Positions 39,001-48,516 of a DNA stretch of 64,000 bases are shown here, piece after piece (the stretch's first letter is position 1; the number at the start of each line of letters is the position of its first letter). The position numbers and the translations under genes are program-made. The notes below the pieces were generated by a model. That model had not been told where the DNA came from. It searched no databases and saw only the letters and a list, made by a program, of their open reading frames with translations. This DNA comes from an uncultured beta proteobacterium (GTDB lineage: Bacteria > Pseudomonadota > Gammaproteobacteria > Burkholderiales > SG8-39): assembly GCA_903859155.1 (NCBI GenBank), contig CAIOLO010000089.1, forward strand, positions 1 to 64,000. Direction: 5' to 3'.

Positions 39001-40428
39001 ATGCCCGAAACCAAGCCAGCCCCTCAGATCATTCAGGGTGGCATGGGTGTTGCCGTATCCAACTGGTGCCTGGCCCGTGCCGTGGCCCGCCACGGCCAAC
39101 TCGGTGTCGTCTCTGGAACGGTCATCGATACCGTGCTGGTGCGTCGCCTGCAGGATGGCGACCCTGGTGGCCACATGCGGCGCGGGATGTTGCATTTTCC
39201 GATCGCGCGAGTGGCGGCGGATGCGTTGCGCCGCTACTTTCTGCCGGCAGGGCGGCCCGCCGGTCGCGGCTACCGTCTGCTCCCGATTCCGCGGGCGAAG
39301 CTGACTCCGGCGCGGCGCGAACTCATGATGCTTGCCGCTTTCGTGGAAGTGTGGCTCGCCAAGGAGGGCCATGATGGCTATGTCGGCATGAATCTGCTCA
39401 CCAAGGTTCAGATTCCGACCCTGCCTACGCTGTACGGGGCAATGCTCGCTGGCGTCGACTACGTGTTGATGGGTGCGGGAATTCCTCGCGACATTCCCGG
39501 TGCGCTCGACCTGCTGGCCGAACACCGTCCGGCGCGTCTGCGTTTCGAGGTCGAAGGCGCGACCGACCAACCCGGCATTGACCTGGTGTTTGATCCCGCC
39601 GGGCACTGGGACTCGCTGCCGCCACCCCTGGCGCGTCCGCGCTTCCTGCCGATTATCGCCAGCAACTCGCTGGCAACTTTGTTAGCCCGCAAGGCGACTG
39701 GCCGGGTCGACGGCTTCGTGGTCGAGGGGCCCATCGCCGGCGGGCACAATGCGCCCCCGCGCGGCCCGGCGCGGTTCAATGAGCGCGGCGAGCCGCTGTA
39801 CGGCGAACGCGATGTCGTCGACCTTGCTGGTCTCAAGGCATTGGGCCTGCCCTTCTGGGTGGCAGGCGGTGCGGGCCACCCTGAAAACCTGCGGGCGGCG
39901 CGCGCTGCCGGAGCTGCCGGGGTCCAGGTGGGAACGCTGTTCGCCTACTGCGAAGAGTCCGGCATGGCGCCGCAATTGCGATCATCGGTGCTGAAGCACG
40001 TCATGCGCAATGAAGTCACCGTGCGCACGGATGCGCGCGCGTCCCCCACGGGCTACCCGTTCAAGATTGTGGACTGGCCGGAAAATCCGGTCCATGGCAT
40101 GGTCCGCGAGCGGCTCTGCGATCTGGGCTATTTGCGCGTTGCCTACCGCAATCCCGACGACAGTATCGGCTACCGCTGCGCGGCCGAACCCGTGGACCAG
40201 TACCTGAGCAAGGGCGGCAAGCTCGAAGACACCACCGACCGCCAGTGCCTTTGTAACGGGCTGAATGCCGCAGTCGGGTTGGCACAGCTGCGCGAGGATG
40301 GCAGTGTCGAGCTGCCGGTGGTCACCAGCGGCGACGATCTCATCGGTATCGCCGGATTTCTCGCCGGTCGCCTGCACTACAGCGCGGCCGAGGTCATCGA
40401 TTATCTGCTCGAGGCTGTGCCCGCATAG
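39001..40428 (+). CDS. FMN-dependent oxidoreductase, nitronate monooxygenase/YrpB-like
   Basis: A 475-residue TIM-barrel flavoprotein of the 2-nitropropane dioxygenase/nitronate monooxygenase superfamily. It starts IIQGGMGVAVSNWCLARAVARHGQLGVVSG. Flavin-binding region features are VVEGPIAGGHNAP, FWVAGGAGHPENLRAARAAGAAGVQVGTLF and a Cys-rich end (DRQCLCNGLNA). It is longer than typical nitronate monooxygenases and may instead be an NAD(P)H-dependent flavin reductase. The FNR box and the place between nar and nor operons suggest a role in anaerobic nitrogen-oxide metabolism or detoxification, which is inference. Confidence 0.75.
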   Translation: MPETKPAPQIIQGGMGVAVSNWCLARAVARHGQLGVVSGTVIDTVLVRRLQDGDPGGHMRRGMLHFPIARVAADALRRYFLPAGRPAGRGYRLLPIPRAKLTPARRELMMLAAFVEVWLAKEGHDGYVGMNLLTKVQIPTLPTLYGAMLAGVDYVLMGAGIPRDIPGALDLLAEHRPARLRFEVEGATDQPGIDLVFDPAGHWDSLPPPLARPRFLPIIASNSLATLLARKATGRVDGFVVEGPIAGGHNAPPRGPARFNERGEPLYGERDVVDLAGLKALGLPFWVAGGAGHPENLRAARAAGAAGVQVGTLFAYCEESGMAPQLRSSVLKHVMRNEVTVRTDARASPTGYPFKIVDWPENPVHGMVRERLCDLGYLRVAYRNPDDSIGYRCAAEPVDQYLSKGGKLEDTTDRQCLCNGLNAAVGLAQLREDGSVELPVVTSGDDLIGIAGFLAGRLHYSAAEVIDYLLEAVPA

Positions 40429-40544
40429 CAGGAGAGGGCGCTCCTCCAGCTTGGAGACAGCCATTTTCGGGTACGGCAAATTCCGAAATCTGGTCTAATC
40501 AGTTCCGCGGGTTATCCGCAGATTTTAAAAATGGGGGCGGTTAA

Positions 40545-41069
40545 ATGTTAAAGCAATTGCGTGGGCTGTTACGAATCATGCTCGCGCTGGCATGTGGCGC
40601 TATTCCGGTTTCAGTCAATGCCGCCGATGCACCAGCCAAACCGGCGGCTAAGCAGGCGGCCAGGCAGGCAAGCAGCAAACAGGTTGAACGCGGACGTTAC
40701 CTGGTCATGATTACCGGCTGCAACGACTGCCATACGTCCAATTTCCTGACGACCGGAGGCAAGACCCCCGAGAAGGATCGCCTGACCGGAGGCGAACTGG
40801 GTTGGCGCGGACCATGGGGTACAACCTATCCGGTCAATCTGCGCCTGTTTTTCCAGGACATGGGGGAGGAGCAGTGGATCCAGCTGGCCAAGGAAATCCA
40901 GCGGCGACCGCCAATGCCCTACTTCTCGCTTAATGCCATGTCTGCGGCCGATTTGCGCGCCATCTACAGCTACATCCGCTATCTCGGACCCGCCGGAAAA
41001 GCAGCGCCCGCGTTCGTTCCGCCAGACAAGGAACCGCCGCAACCCTACGTTCAGTTTCCCAAGATATAA
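40545..41069 (+). CDS. Exported mono-haem cytochrome c
   Basis: A 174-residue protein with a signal peptide ending near SVNAA, an Ala/Lys-rich linker, one haem motif CNDCH (in ITGCNDCHTSN) and a likely Met ligand in PPMPYFSLNAMS. It should be a periplasmic electron carrier, possibly to nitric oxide reductase or another terminal enzyme. It lies 116 bp after the FMN oxidoreductase gene and may share its FNR promoter. GGGGGCGG precedes the ATG. Confidence 0.85.
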   Translation: MLKQLRGLLRIMLALACGAIPVSVNAADAPAKPAAKQAARQASSKQVERGRYLVMITGCNDCHTSNFLTTGGKTPEKDRLTGGELGWRGPWGTTYPVNLRLFFQDMGEEQWIQLAKEIQRRPPMPYFSLNAMSAADLRAIYSYIRYLGPAGKAAPAFVPPDKEPPQPYVQFPKI

Positions 41070-41236
41070 AACAGGGCAGCGCGCCTGTCTAGCGCAGGAG
41101 CAATTCCTGTCGCGCGACTGCTCGCACTCGCGCTTGTTGCGGCGGGTGGGTGCTTGAGCAGGCGCCATTTTCTTTGCGGCCGCGCGATCCCGGATTAGGA
41201 ATACCCCAGCGATCTGCTCAAGGTATTTTTCTATTC

Positions 41237-41250
41237 TTGATCCGCATCAA
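41237..41250. promoter_or_regulatory. Perfect FNR/Dnr box (TTGATCCGCATCAA) upstream of norC
   Basis: The site is a perfect TTGAT-N4-ATCAA, with its centre 80 bp before the norC ATG. A good -10-like TATAGT lies at 41274-41279, the right distance for a class II site. FNR or the Dnr-like protein encoded at 47745 could bind it. Control by NO through Dnr is usual for nor genes. Confidence 0.85.
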
Positions 41251-41323
41251 GGAATCCGTATCTCCTCGACGCCTATAGTCCGCGTGCGCTGCGTTGGGCA
41301 GTTGCGTGAACAAGGGGGAGCTT

Positions 41324-41755
41324 ATGAGCGGCACTTTCACCACTTCGGCGGCACGGAACATTTTTTTCGGCGGGACGGTGTTCTTCGCACTGGTGTTCCT
41401 GGCGCTGACCTTCCAGAACGAGAGGATCATTCCGCAGCGCGACCAGCGGGCGCAACTGGCCGCCAACCCGGGCATCGCCGTTGGCAAGAGGCTCTGGGAG
41501 ACCAACCAATGCATCGGCTGTCACACGCTGCTGGGCGAGGGCGCCTATTTCGCGCCGGAACTGGGCAATGTCTACAAGCGCCGCGGACCTGACTTCATCA
41601 AGGCATGGATGAAGTCCCAGCCCACCGGCACGGCAGGGCGCCGGCAAATGCCGCAGTTCAACCTGACCGACAAAGAACTGGAGGACATTGTCGCTTTCCT
41701 CAAGTACGTGTCGGAAGTGAACACCAATAACTGGCCCCCCAACGTCGAAGGCTGA
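41324..41755 (+). CDS. norC: Nitric oxide reductase cytochrome c subunit
   Basis: A 143-residue membrane-anchored cytochrome c: one N-terminal helix (FFGGTVFFALVFLALTF) and a haem motif CIGCH followed by LLGEGAYFAPELGNVY. It passes electrons to NorB. I set the start at 41324, behind AAGGGGGAG; the ORF start at 41294 (TTG) is upstream of this site. Confidence 0.95.
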   Translation: MSGTFTTSAARNIFFGGTVFFALVFLALTFQNERIIPQRDQRAQLAANPGIAVGKRLWETNQCIGCHTLLGEGAYFAPELGNVYKRRGPDFIKAWMKSQPTGTAGRRQMPQFNLTDKELEDIVAFLKYVSEVNTNNWPPNVEG

Positions 41756-43144
<1,389 letters not shown>

Positions 43145-43165
43145 CGGCGAGCGCAGTACTTTTAG

Positions 43166-43201
43166 CCAGCACCCCGGCCATGCGGCCGGGGCTGGTTTTT
43201 T
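43166..43201 (+). terminator. Rho-independent terminator after norB
   Basis: CCCCGGCC-ATGC-GGCCGGGG forms an 8-bp GC stem, extended by CCAG/CTGG with a small bulge, and is followed by six T residues. It sits between norB and norQ, so norCB are probably transcribed more than the downstream assembly genes, as expected for structural versus accessory subunits. Confidence 0.85.
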
Positions 43202-43220
43202 CGCGGCAAGGGTTCCAATA

Positions 43221-44021
43221 ATGGACATGCGGGCGACAACGGCTCAGATTCCCTACTACGATGCCGCTGGCAACGAGATCGTGCTTTTCGAGCACGCCTG
43301 GAAAAACCATCTGCCGGTGCTGATCAAGGGACCGACCGGGGTGGGCAAGACGCGCTTTGTAGCGCACATGGCGGCGCGGCTGGGGCTGCCCTTGTTTACC
43401 GTCGCCTGCCATGACGAACTCTCGGCCGCGGACCTGGTCGGACGGCATCTGATTGGCGAGGGCGAAACCTACTGGTCCGACGGTCCGCTCACGCGCGCCG
43501 TCCGTGAAGGCGGCATCTGCTATCTTGACGAAATCGTCGAGGCGCGCAAGGACACCACGGTGGTCATACATCCTCTGGCCGACCACCGCCGCTGCCTGCC
43601 GATCGACCGCACCGGCGAGACGCTGGTCGCTCCGTCCTCCTTCATGCTGGTGGTTTCCTACAACCCCGGCTACCAGAATTTTCTCAAGGGCATGAAGCCA
43701 TCGACGCGGCAGCGCTTTGTCAGCCTGCGCTTCGATTTTCCGACGCCGGAGCGCGAGGTGGCCATCCTGGTCAGCGAGACCGGTTGCGACATCACGGTGG
43801 CAAAAAGGCTCGTCTCCATCGGATGCGCCTTGCGCGCGCTCAAGGACGTCGACCTGGAAGAAGTGGCCAGCACACGCCTGCTCGTCTATGCGGCGCTGCT
43901 CATCCGCGACGGGCTCGATCCGGTCGAAGCCTGCCGCGCCGCGCTGGTGGAAAGCCTCACCGACGATTCCGAGGTTGCCGCCGCGCTGTTGGAGGTGGTC
44001 CTTGCCACTTACGGTCGATGA
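43221..44021 (+). CDS. norQ: NorQ-type MoxR-like AAA ATPase
   Basis: A 266-residue AAA+ ATPase with Walker A GPTGVGKT and Walker B GGICYLDEI. NorQ and NorD activate the nitric oxide reductase, probably by inserting non-haem FeB. The start MDMRATTAQIPYY (43221) is preferred to the ORF start at 43125, which would run back across the terminator. The 3' end overlaps the next gene by 20 bp. Confidence 0.92.
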   Translation: MDMRATTAQIPYYDAAGNEIVLFEHAWKNHLPVLIKGPTGVGKTRFVAHMAARLGLPLFTVACHDELSAADLVGRHLIGEGETYWSDGPLTRAVREGGICYLDEIVEARKDTTVVIHPLADHRRCLPIDRTGETLVAPSSFMLVVSYNPGYQNFLKGMKPSTRQRFVSLRFDFPTPEREVAILVSETGCDITVAKRLVSIGCALRALKDVDLEEVASTRLLVYAALLIRDGLDPVEACRAALVESLTDDSEVAAALLEVVLATYGR

Positions 44022-44388
44022 CATTCCAGGACGCCGTCTGGCGGTTGCGGCCGAAACCCTGTTTCTAGCCAACCTGCTGGTCGCGCCGGGGATTGCCTTT
44101 CTCGCATTGCTCTGGATGCGGCGCCATTACGCTGACGCACCAGCGCTGGCGCGCTGCCACATTGATCAGGCTTTCTTCGCCGGCCTGTGGAGCGGCGTCC
44201 TTCTGCTGGTCGTCACGGCGGTTTTGCTGATGCTTGGCGGTGTGACATGGATATGGACCTGGGTCATTGTCATCCCCTATTTCATCTGCATGCACGCGAG
44301 CCTGATCCTGCTGGGCGTTCTCGGCCTGGCCAGGGCGCAGGCCGGCAGGCCCTACACGTTTCCTTTGATCAGGCCCCGCCGTGGCTAG
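44002..44388 (+). CDS. Small membrane protein of the nor cluster
   Basis: A 128-residue protein with three or four hydrophobic segments (LFLANLLVAPGIAFLALLW, GLWSGVLLLVVTAVLLML and WIWTWVIVIPYFICMHASLILLGVLGL). It is not recognised. The ORF track shows it only inside a longer frame from 43717 that overlaps norQ. The real start is probably TTG 44002, 6 bp behind GGAGG, overlapping norQ. Its 3' end overlaps the ferredoxin gene. Tight coupling with norQ and norD suggests a NOR maturation role. Confidence 0.7.
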   Translation: MPLTVDDIPGRRLAVAAETLFLANLLVAPGIAFLALLWMRRHYADAPALARCHIDQAFFAGLWSGVLLLVVTAVLLMLGGVTWIWTWVIVIPYFICMHASLILLGVLGLARAQAGRPYTFPLIRPRRG

Positions 44389-45388
44389 CACGAGCGTCAT
44401 ACCGATACGGGTCTGGTCGGCCAAGGCGGCGCCAGGGGCGCCCGGTGTGCTGCAGCGTCGCCGCCTGATTTTCCAGATCACCTTCTTCGTATTGTTTATC
44501 CTGGCGCCGGTATTCGATCTGTTCCGCTACGACCTGGCCTCCGGACACGCCATCGTCTTTGGTTACGCCTGGCGCCTGGGGGTGGACGAATTCTTCGCCG
44601 GCCGCATCGACGCGTTGCAGTTGGGCCTGAATATCATCATGCGGTTGTTTATTCCGGTGCTGGGCGCCGCCGCGCTGTTTATCGCGGCGGCCTGGCGCTG
44701 GGGGCGGCTTTACTGCGGCTGGTTGTGTCCGCACTTTTCGGTTGTCGAAACCATCAACCGCCTGATGCGCCATGCCAGCGGCAAGCCCAGCATCTGGGAG
44801 AGCAAGCCCTTGCCCGGGCGCAATCCTGATGGCAGCGTGTTCAAAATCAGCGCGCGCTGGTGGTTCGTCACAGTGCCGTTGGCGGTCGGCTTTGCCTTGC
44901 TCTGGGCCGTCGTGTTGTTGACCTATCTGATCGCCCCGGCCGAGATCTACGGCAACCTCGCGCACCTTACGCTCACGCGCAATCAGGCAGTCTTCATCAG
45001 CGCCGGCACCGTCGTGTTGTCGCTGGAATTCATGTTTGCGCGGCACCTGTTCTGTCGCTTTGGTTGCGCGGCCGGGCTGTTCCAGAGTCTGGCCTGGATG
45101 GCCAATCGTCATGCGATGGTGGTCGGATTTCAGCGCAAGCGCGCCGATCGCTGCGCCGAGTGTTATCGAGCAGGTTCAATCGGCACGGCTGCCTGCGAAG
45201 CGGTCTGCCCGATGCGGCTCAAGCCGCGCATGACCAAGAATCAGATGTTCGCCTGCACCCAGTGCGCGCAATGTGTCGCCGCGTGCGCCACCGTGCAGAG
45301 CGCCTCGGGCACGCTGCTTGGCTGGGTGGAACACGAAAGCGCGTTGCAGAACGAGGCGCAGGTGAGCCTGACCGGAAGGCGAGGCTGA
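44381..45388 (+). CDS. CcoG/RdxA-like membrane ferredoxin of the nor cluster
   Basis: A 335-residue protein with about four membrane helices, a CGWLCPH motif (YCGWLCPHFSVVE), CRFGCAAG, and ferredoxin-type cysteines CAECYRAG, CEAVCPM and CTQCAQCVAACAT. This is the NapH/CcoG class of membrane-bound iron-sulfur proteins. CcoG reduces copper for cbb3 oxidase; here, between norQ and norD, it may deliver electrons for FeB insertion in NorB (inference). It starts at GTG, overlapping the previous gene. Confidence 0.85.
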   Translation: MASTSVIPIRVWSAKAAPGAPGVLQRRRLIFQITFFVLFILAPVFDLFRYDLASGHAIVFGYAWRLGVDEFFAGRIDALQLGLNIIMRLFIPVLGAAALFIAAAWRWGRLYCGWLCPHFSVVETINRLMRHASGKPSIWESKPLPGRNPDGSVFKISARWWFVTVPLAVGFALLWAVVLLTYLIAPAEIYGNLAHLTLTRNQAVFISAGTVVLSLEFMFARHLFCRFGCAAGLFQSLAWMANRHAMVVGFQRKRADRCAECYRAGSIGTAACEAVCPMRLKPRMTKNQMFACTQCAQCVAACATVQSASGTLLGWVEHESALQNEAQVSLTGRRG

Positions 45389-45391
45389 CGC

Positions 45392-47245
45392 ATGGAAGAA
45401 TTTGTCGGTGCACTGTGGAACCGGATAGTCACCCGCGCCGCACGCCGCGACTATCCCGAGGCAGCGGTCGGGCTCGGTGAGATCGAGAAAATGCTCGGCG
45501 TGTTGTTCCGTGCGCTCGGGGGCGACGCCGGCCTGCGCGTCACAATGGCCGCCGAGCAGCGCCATGGCGCGCGGCGGCGGCTCCTTGAGCGCATCGCCGG
45601 CAGCGGCGAAAGATCGCCGCGCTCGGCCCTGGACGGGGCCACCTTGCGATTGCCGGAGCGTATCGCGCTGTTCGCGCGGCGCGAGTTGAACCGCGATCTC
45701 TACCTATGGCTGGTTGCCGCGGCGGCGCACCAGCCAGCACCTTGCGGCGATGCATGGATCGTGCGCAACCAGATTGCCACGCTGCGCGCCCTTTCACGCT
45801 ATCCGGGCCTCAGGCTGCGTTATGAGCGGCTGGTGGCAGAGGTGCTTGCGGGGCGCATCGATCCGGCCGCCATGCCGGCCGACGAGGCCGCGCAGGAGCA
45901 GGCGGTGCGGCAGGCCCTGCTACAACCGGGAAGCGTCAGCAGCCTGCCGCCGCTGATGCGCTCCAAGGCCAGGAAATTGCAGGCGGTGCCATTGTGGATT
46001 TATCCCGCACCGGACATGGCCCCGGGTGCCGCGGCCAGCGCACATGCCCCGCGCGCCGAGGGCGGTGGCAGCCGTGCGCAGGAGAGCGAGGCCGAACGCA
46101 AGCGCTACCAGGCGCAACGCACCGAAACGCCGGATAACGAATCGCCGCTGCTGCTGCCGTTTCGCGCGGAGAGCATATTGTCATGGGCCGAGTACGTGAA
46201 GGTCAACCGCGCCCTGGATGACGATGAGAACCCGGATGCGGCGCGCACCGCCGCTAATATGGATCAGTTGAGCGTGGCGGCCGACAATGGCGAGCGCGTT
46301 GCCTCCAGGGTGCGTTTCGACCTCGACCTGCCATCGGCCGCCGAAGATGATGCGCCGCTGGGGGAGGGCATTGCGCTGCCTGAATGGGACCATCGTCGCC
46401 GTGAACTCAAGCCCGACTATTGCCGTCTGCAGCGGCTGGTGGCCCGCGGCGCAGTCCCCTTGCCGTTGCCCGAGCACCTGCGCAGGCCCGCCCGCAAACT
46501 CAGGAACCAGTTCGCCGCGCTGGCACACGCGCGCCGCTGGCAGAAGGCGCAACCCGATGGCAGCGAAATCGACATCGACGCCTGCGTGCGCCTTCACGCC
46601 GACCGTCTTGCGGGCCGGCACCAGGCTGGCGGCGCATATATGAGCCTGAAACGCCAGGAACGCGATCTGGCCTGCCTGGTACTCGCCGATCTTTCGCTGT
46701 CGACCGACGCCTGGGTCTCGGACTCGCACCGCATTATCGATGTGATACGCGACAGTCTCATGCTGTTCGGCGAGGCGCTTTCGGCCACCGGCGACCGTTT
46801 TGGCTTCTACGGCTTTTCCTCGCTCAAGCGCGGCAACGTGCGCTTTCACGAGATCAAGGACTTCGCATGCACCTTCGACAGCGCGGCGCGCGGCCGCATT
46901 GCCGCGCTCAAGCCCGGCTATTACACCCGCATGGGCGCCGCGATCCGCCACGCTTCAACAGTGCTGTGCAGGCAACCGGCGGCGCAACGCCTGCTGCTGA
47001 TGCTCTCAGATGGAAAACCGCACGACATGGACCTCTACGAAGGGCGCTATGGCATAGAGGACACGCGTAAAAGTCTGCTGGAGGCGCGCATACTCGGCAT
47101 CAGGCCCTTCTGCGTCACCATAGACCGCGAAGGGGCATCCTATCTGCCCCACCTGTTCGGCTCCGGCGGCTTCACGGTGTTGCGCAAGGCGGAAGACCTG
47201 CCGACGCGTCTGCCGCTCCTCTACGCCCAGCTCACCGGCGTTTAA
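45392..47245 (+). CDS. norD: NorD, VWA-domain nitric oxide reductase activation protein
   Basis: A 617-residue protein. The C-terminal von Willebrand A domain has the metal-ion site pattern LADLSLSTDAW (DxSxS-like) and LMLSDGKPHDMD. The middle is charged and of lower complexity. NorD partners NorQ in activating NorBC. It lies 3 bp after the ferredoxin gene. Confidence 0.93.
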   Translation: MEEFVGALWNRIVTRAARRDYPEAAVGLGEIEKMLGVLFRALGGDAGLRVTMAAEQRHGARRRLLERIAGSGERSPRSALDGATLRLPERIALFARRELNRDLYLWLVAAAAHQPAPCGDAWIVRNQIATLRALSRYPGLRLRYERLVAEVLAGRIDPAAMPADEAAQEQAVRQALLQPGSVSSLPPLMRSKARKLQAVPLWIYPAPDMAPGAAASAHAPRAEGGGSRAQESEAERKRYQAQRTETPDNESPLLLPFRAESILSWAEYVKVNRALDDDENPDAARTAANMDQLSVAADNGERVASRVRFDLDLPSAAEDDAPLGEGIALPEWDHRRRELKPDYCRLQRLVARGAVPLPLPEHLRRPARKLRNQFAALAHARRWQKAQPDGSEIDIDACVRLHADRLAGRHQAGGAYMSLKRQERDLACLVLADLSLSTDAWVSDSHRIIDVIRDSLMLFGEALSATGDRFGFYGFSSLKRGNVRFHEIKDFACTFDSAARGRIAALKPGYYTRMGAAIRHASTVLCRQPAAQRLLLMLSDGKPHDMDLYEGRYGIEDTRKSLLEARILGIRPFCVTIDREGASYLPHLFGSGGFTVLRKAEDLPTRLPLLYAQLTGV

Positions 47246-47271
47246 CCCGGACTTCATGTATTTTCAAAATC

Positions 47272-47285
47272 TTGACATGTCTCAA
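47272..47285. promoter_or_regulatory. FNR/Dnr-like box (TTGACATGTCTCAA) after norD
   Basis: The site matches TTGAT-N4-ATCAA at 8 of 10 positions. It lies 26 bp after the norD stop and about 175 bp before the DUF2249 gene. It is weaker than the other boxes and more distant from its gene. Confidence 0.4.
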
Positions 47286-47453
47286 ATACCTGGCGAGTTT
47301 GCGGACGTAGATTGCAGTCCCGCTGGCGCAAACCAAACACTGCCGCTCGATGGCACGGTTTGCGGCCCGTCATGCGGGGAGATGGCCATGGCAGATGCTG
47401 CGTTCTTCCGGCAGAGTGCGTCGCCGGGTCCTTACAATCGGAAAGGAGGGGGC

Positions 47454-47699
47454 ATGAAGAAAGAACCTGAATACACCGTTCGCCTTATTGACGCGCGCGC
47501 CATGGTTCACCCGGAACCCTTTGAGCGTGTGGTCGAAGCGCTGACAAGCCTGGGGCCGGATGAGCGTGTCAAACTGGTGCTTGATCGCGAACCGATCCCG
47601 CTCTACCGCTTTCTGCAGGCGAACGGCTACGAGTACCGGGTCTCGCCGCAGTCCGGTGGGATCTATGAGATCCTGATCTGGGAGCCGGTCCGCAAGTGA
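47454..47699 (+). CDS. DUF2249-type small protein
   Basis: An 81-residue protein starting MKKEPEYTVRLIDARAMVHPEPFERVVEALTSLGP after a strong AAAGGAGGGGG, which decides the start against the 147-codon ORF. The pattern RLIDARAM...PEPFERVVEAL...LVLDREPIPLYRFLQANGYEY...WEP fits the SirA/TusA-like DUF2249 family. Such genes often accompany denitrification genes, but their function is unknown. Confidence 0.85.
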   Translation: MKKEPEYTVRLIDARAMVHPEPFERVVEALTSLGPDERVKLVLDREPIPLYRFLQANGYEYRVSPQSGGIYEILIWEPVRK

Positions 47700-47744
47700 G
47701 GCCTGGCGCGAGGTCTGTGCGGCGGCTTCTGCCGGCGCAGCTCT

Positions 47745-48452
47745 TCAGCCGGTGTAGCTCTTCAGGCGTTCGACATCGCTGATCAATATTTTGCGCCCCT
47801 TGACCGTGATCATGCCGCGGCTGACCAGTTCGTGCAGGATGCGCGAGAAATGTTCCTGCGTAAGATTGAGGCGGGAAGCGATCAGGCCTTTGGTCGCGGG
47901 CAGGGTGATGCGTAACTGTCCCTTGCCGCCGGCCTCGTCATCCGTATCCGTGACGGCGCGCTGGCTGAGCAGGTAGCCAATGAGGCGCTCGGTGCCGCTG
48001 CGCATCGATACCGCCTCCAGGTCGCTCATCAGGTAATGCAGGCGGCGCGACAGCCCGCCAACGATGCGACGCGCGAATTTCGGGTCTCGCTCCAGTTCGT
48101 CGAAGATGGCATCGCGCGAGATGAAAAGCAGTAGCGAATCGGCAAGCGCGTGGGCGCTGACCACATGGCGGGTGTCGAGGAACATGACGGCTTCGCCGAA
48201 ACTCTGGCCCGGTCCGAGGATGTCGACCACTTTTTCGTCCCCCGAGGACGAAGCGAAGGCGAGCTTGATCTGCCCGGTGACGATGACATGCATGCCCGCC
48301 GCGGGTTCGCCGCGATGGAACAGGATCTCACCGCGCGCTGCGCGTTGCTGGCGCGTGCGCGCCGCAACGCGATCGAGTTCGTCCGGCGCCAGTTCCCGGA
48401 ACAACGGAAGATTACGCAGGAAGTCCTGTTCACGGATGATGGTTGGCGTCAA
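47745..48452 (-). CDS. Dnr/NnrR-like Crp/Fnr regulator
   Basis: A 235-residue Crp/Fnr family protein without the FNR cluster cysteines. The cyclic-nucleotide-like domain starts LRNLPLFRELAPDELDRVAARTR and the helix-turn-helix reads TKGLIASRLNLTQEHFSRILHEL, with E-x-x-S-R (EHFSR) similar to FNR. Dnr/NnrR proteins sense NO with haem and activate nor genes at FNR-like sites, so the norC box is a likely target. I chose TTG 48452 (MTPTIIREQDF) behind AAAGGG; the ORF start 48563 would extend into feoB. Confidence 0.8.
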   Translation of the reverse strand: MTPTIIREQDFLRNLPLFRELAPDELDRVAARTRQQRAARGEILFHRGEPAAGMHVIVTGQIKLAFASSSGDEKVVDILGPGQSFGEAVMFLDTRHVVSAHALADSLLLFISRDAIFDELERDPKFARRIVGGLSRRLHYLMSDLEAVSMRSGTERLIGYLLSQRAVTDTDDEAGGKGQLRITLPATKGLIASRLNLTQEHFSRILHELVSRGMITVKGRKILISDVERLKSYTG

Positions 48453-48516
48453 GGTTTGCCCTTTATTCAACTTGACGCGCAGGGTACCGCAGATTGAGCC
48501 CAGGCCGCTGCGCCGG

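Noticed and set aside
43717-44388. Whole 223-codon ORF as one gene
   Set aside because: Its first 95 codons overlap norQ in another frame; only the part from 44002, behind a ribosome binding site, looks like a protein.
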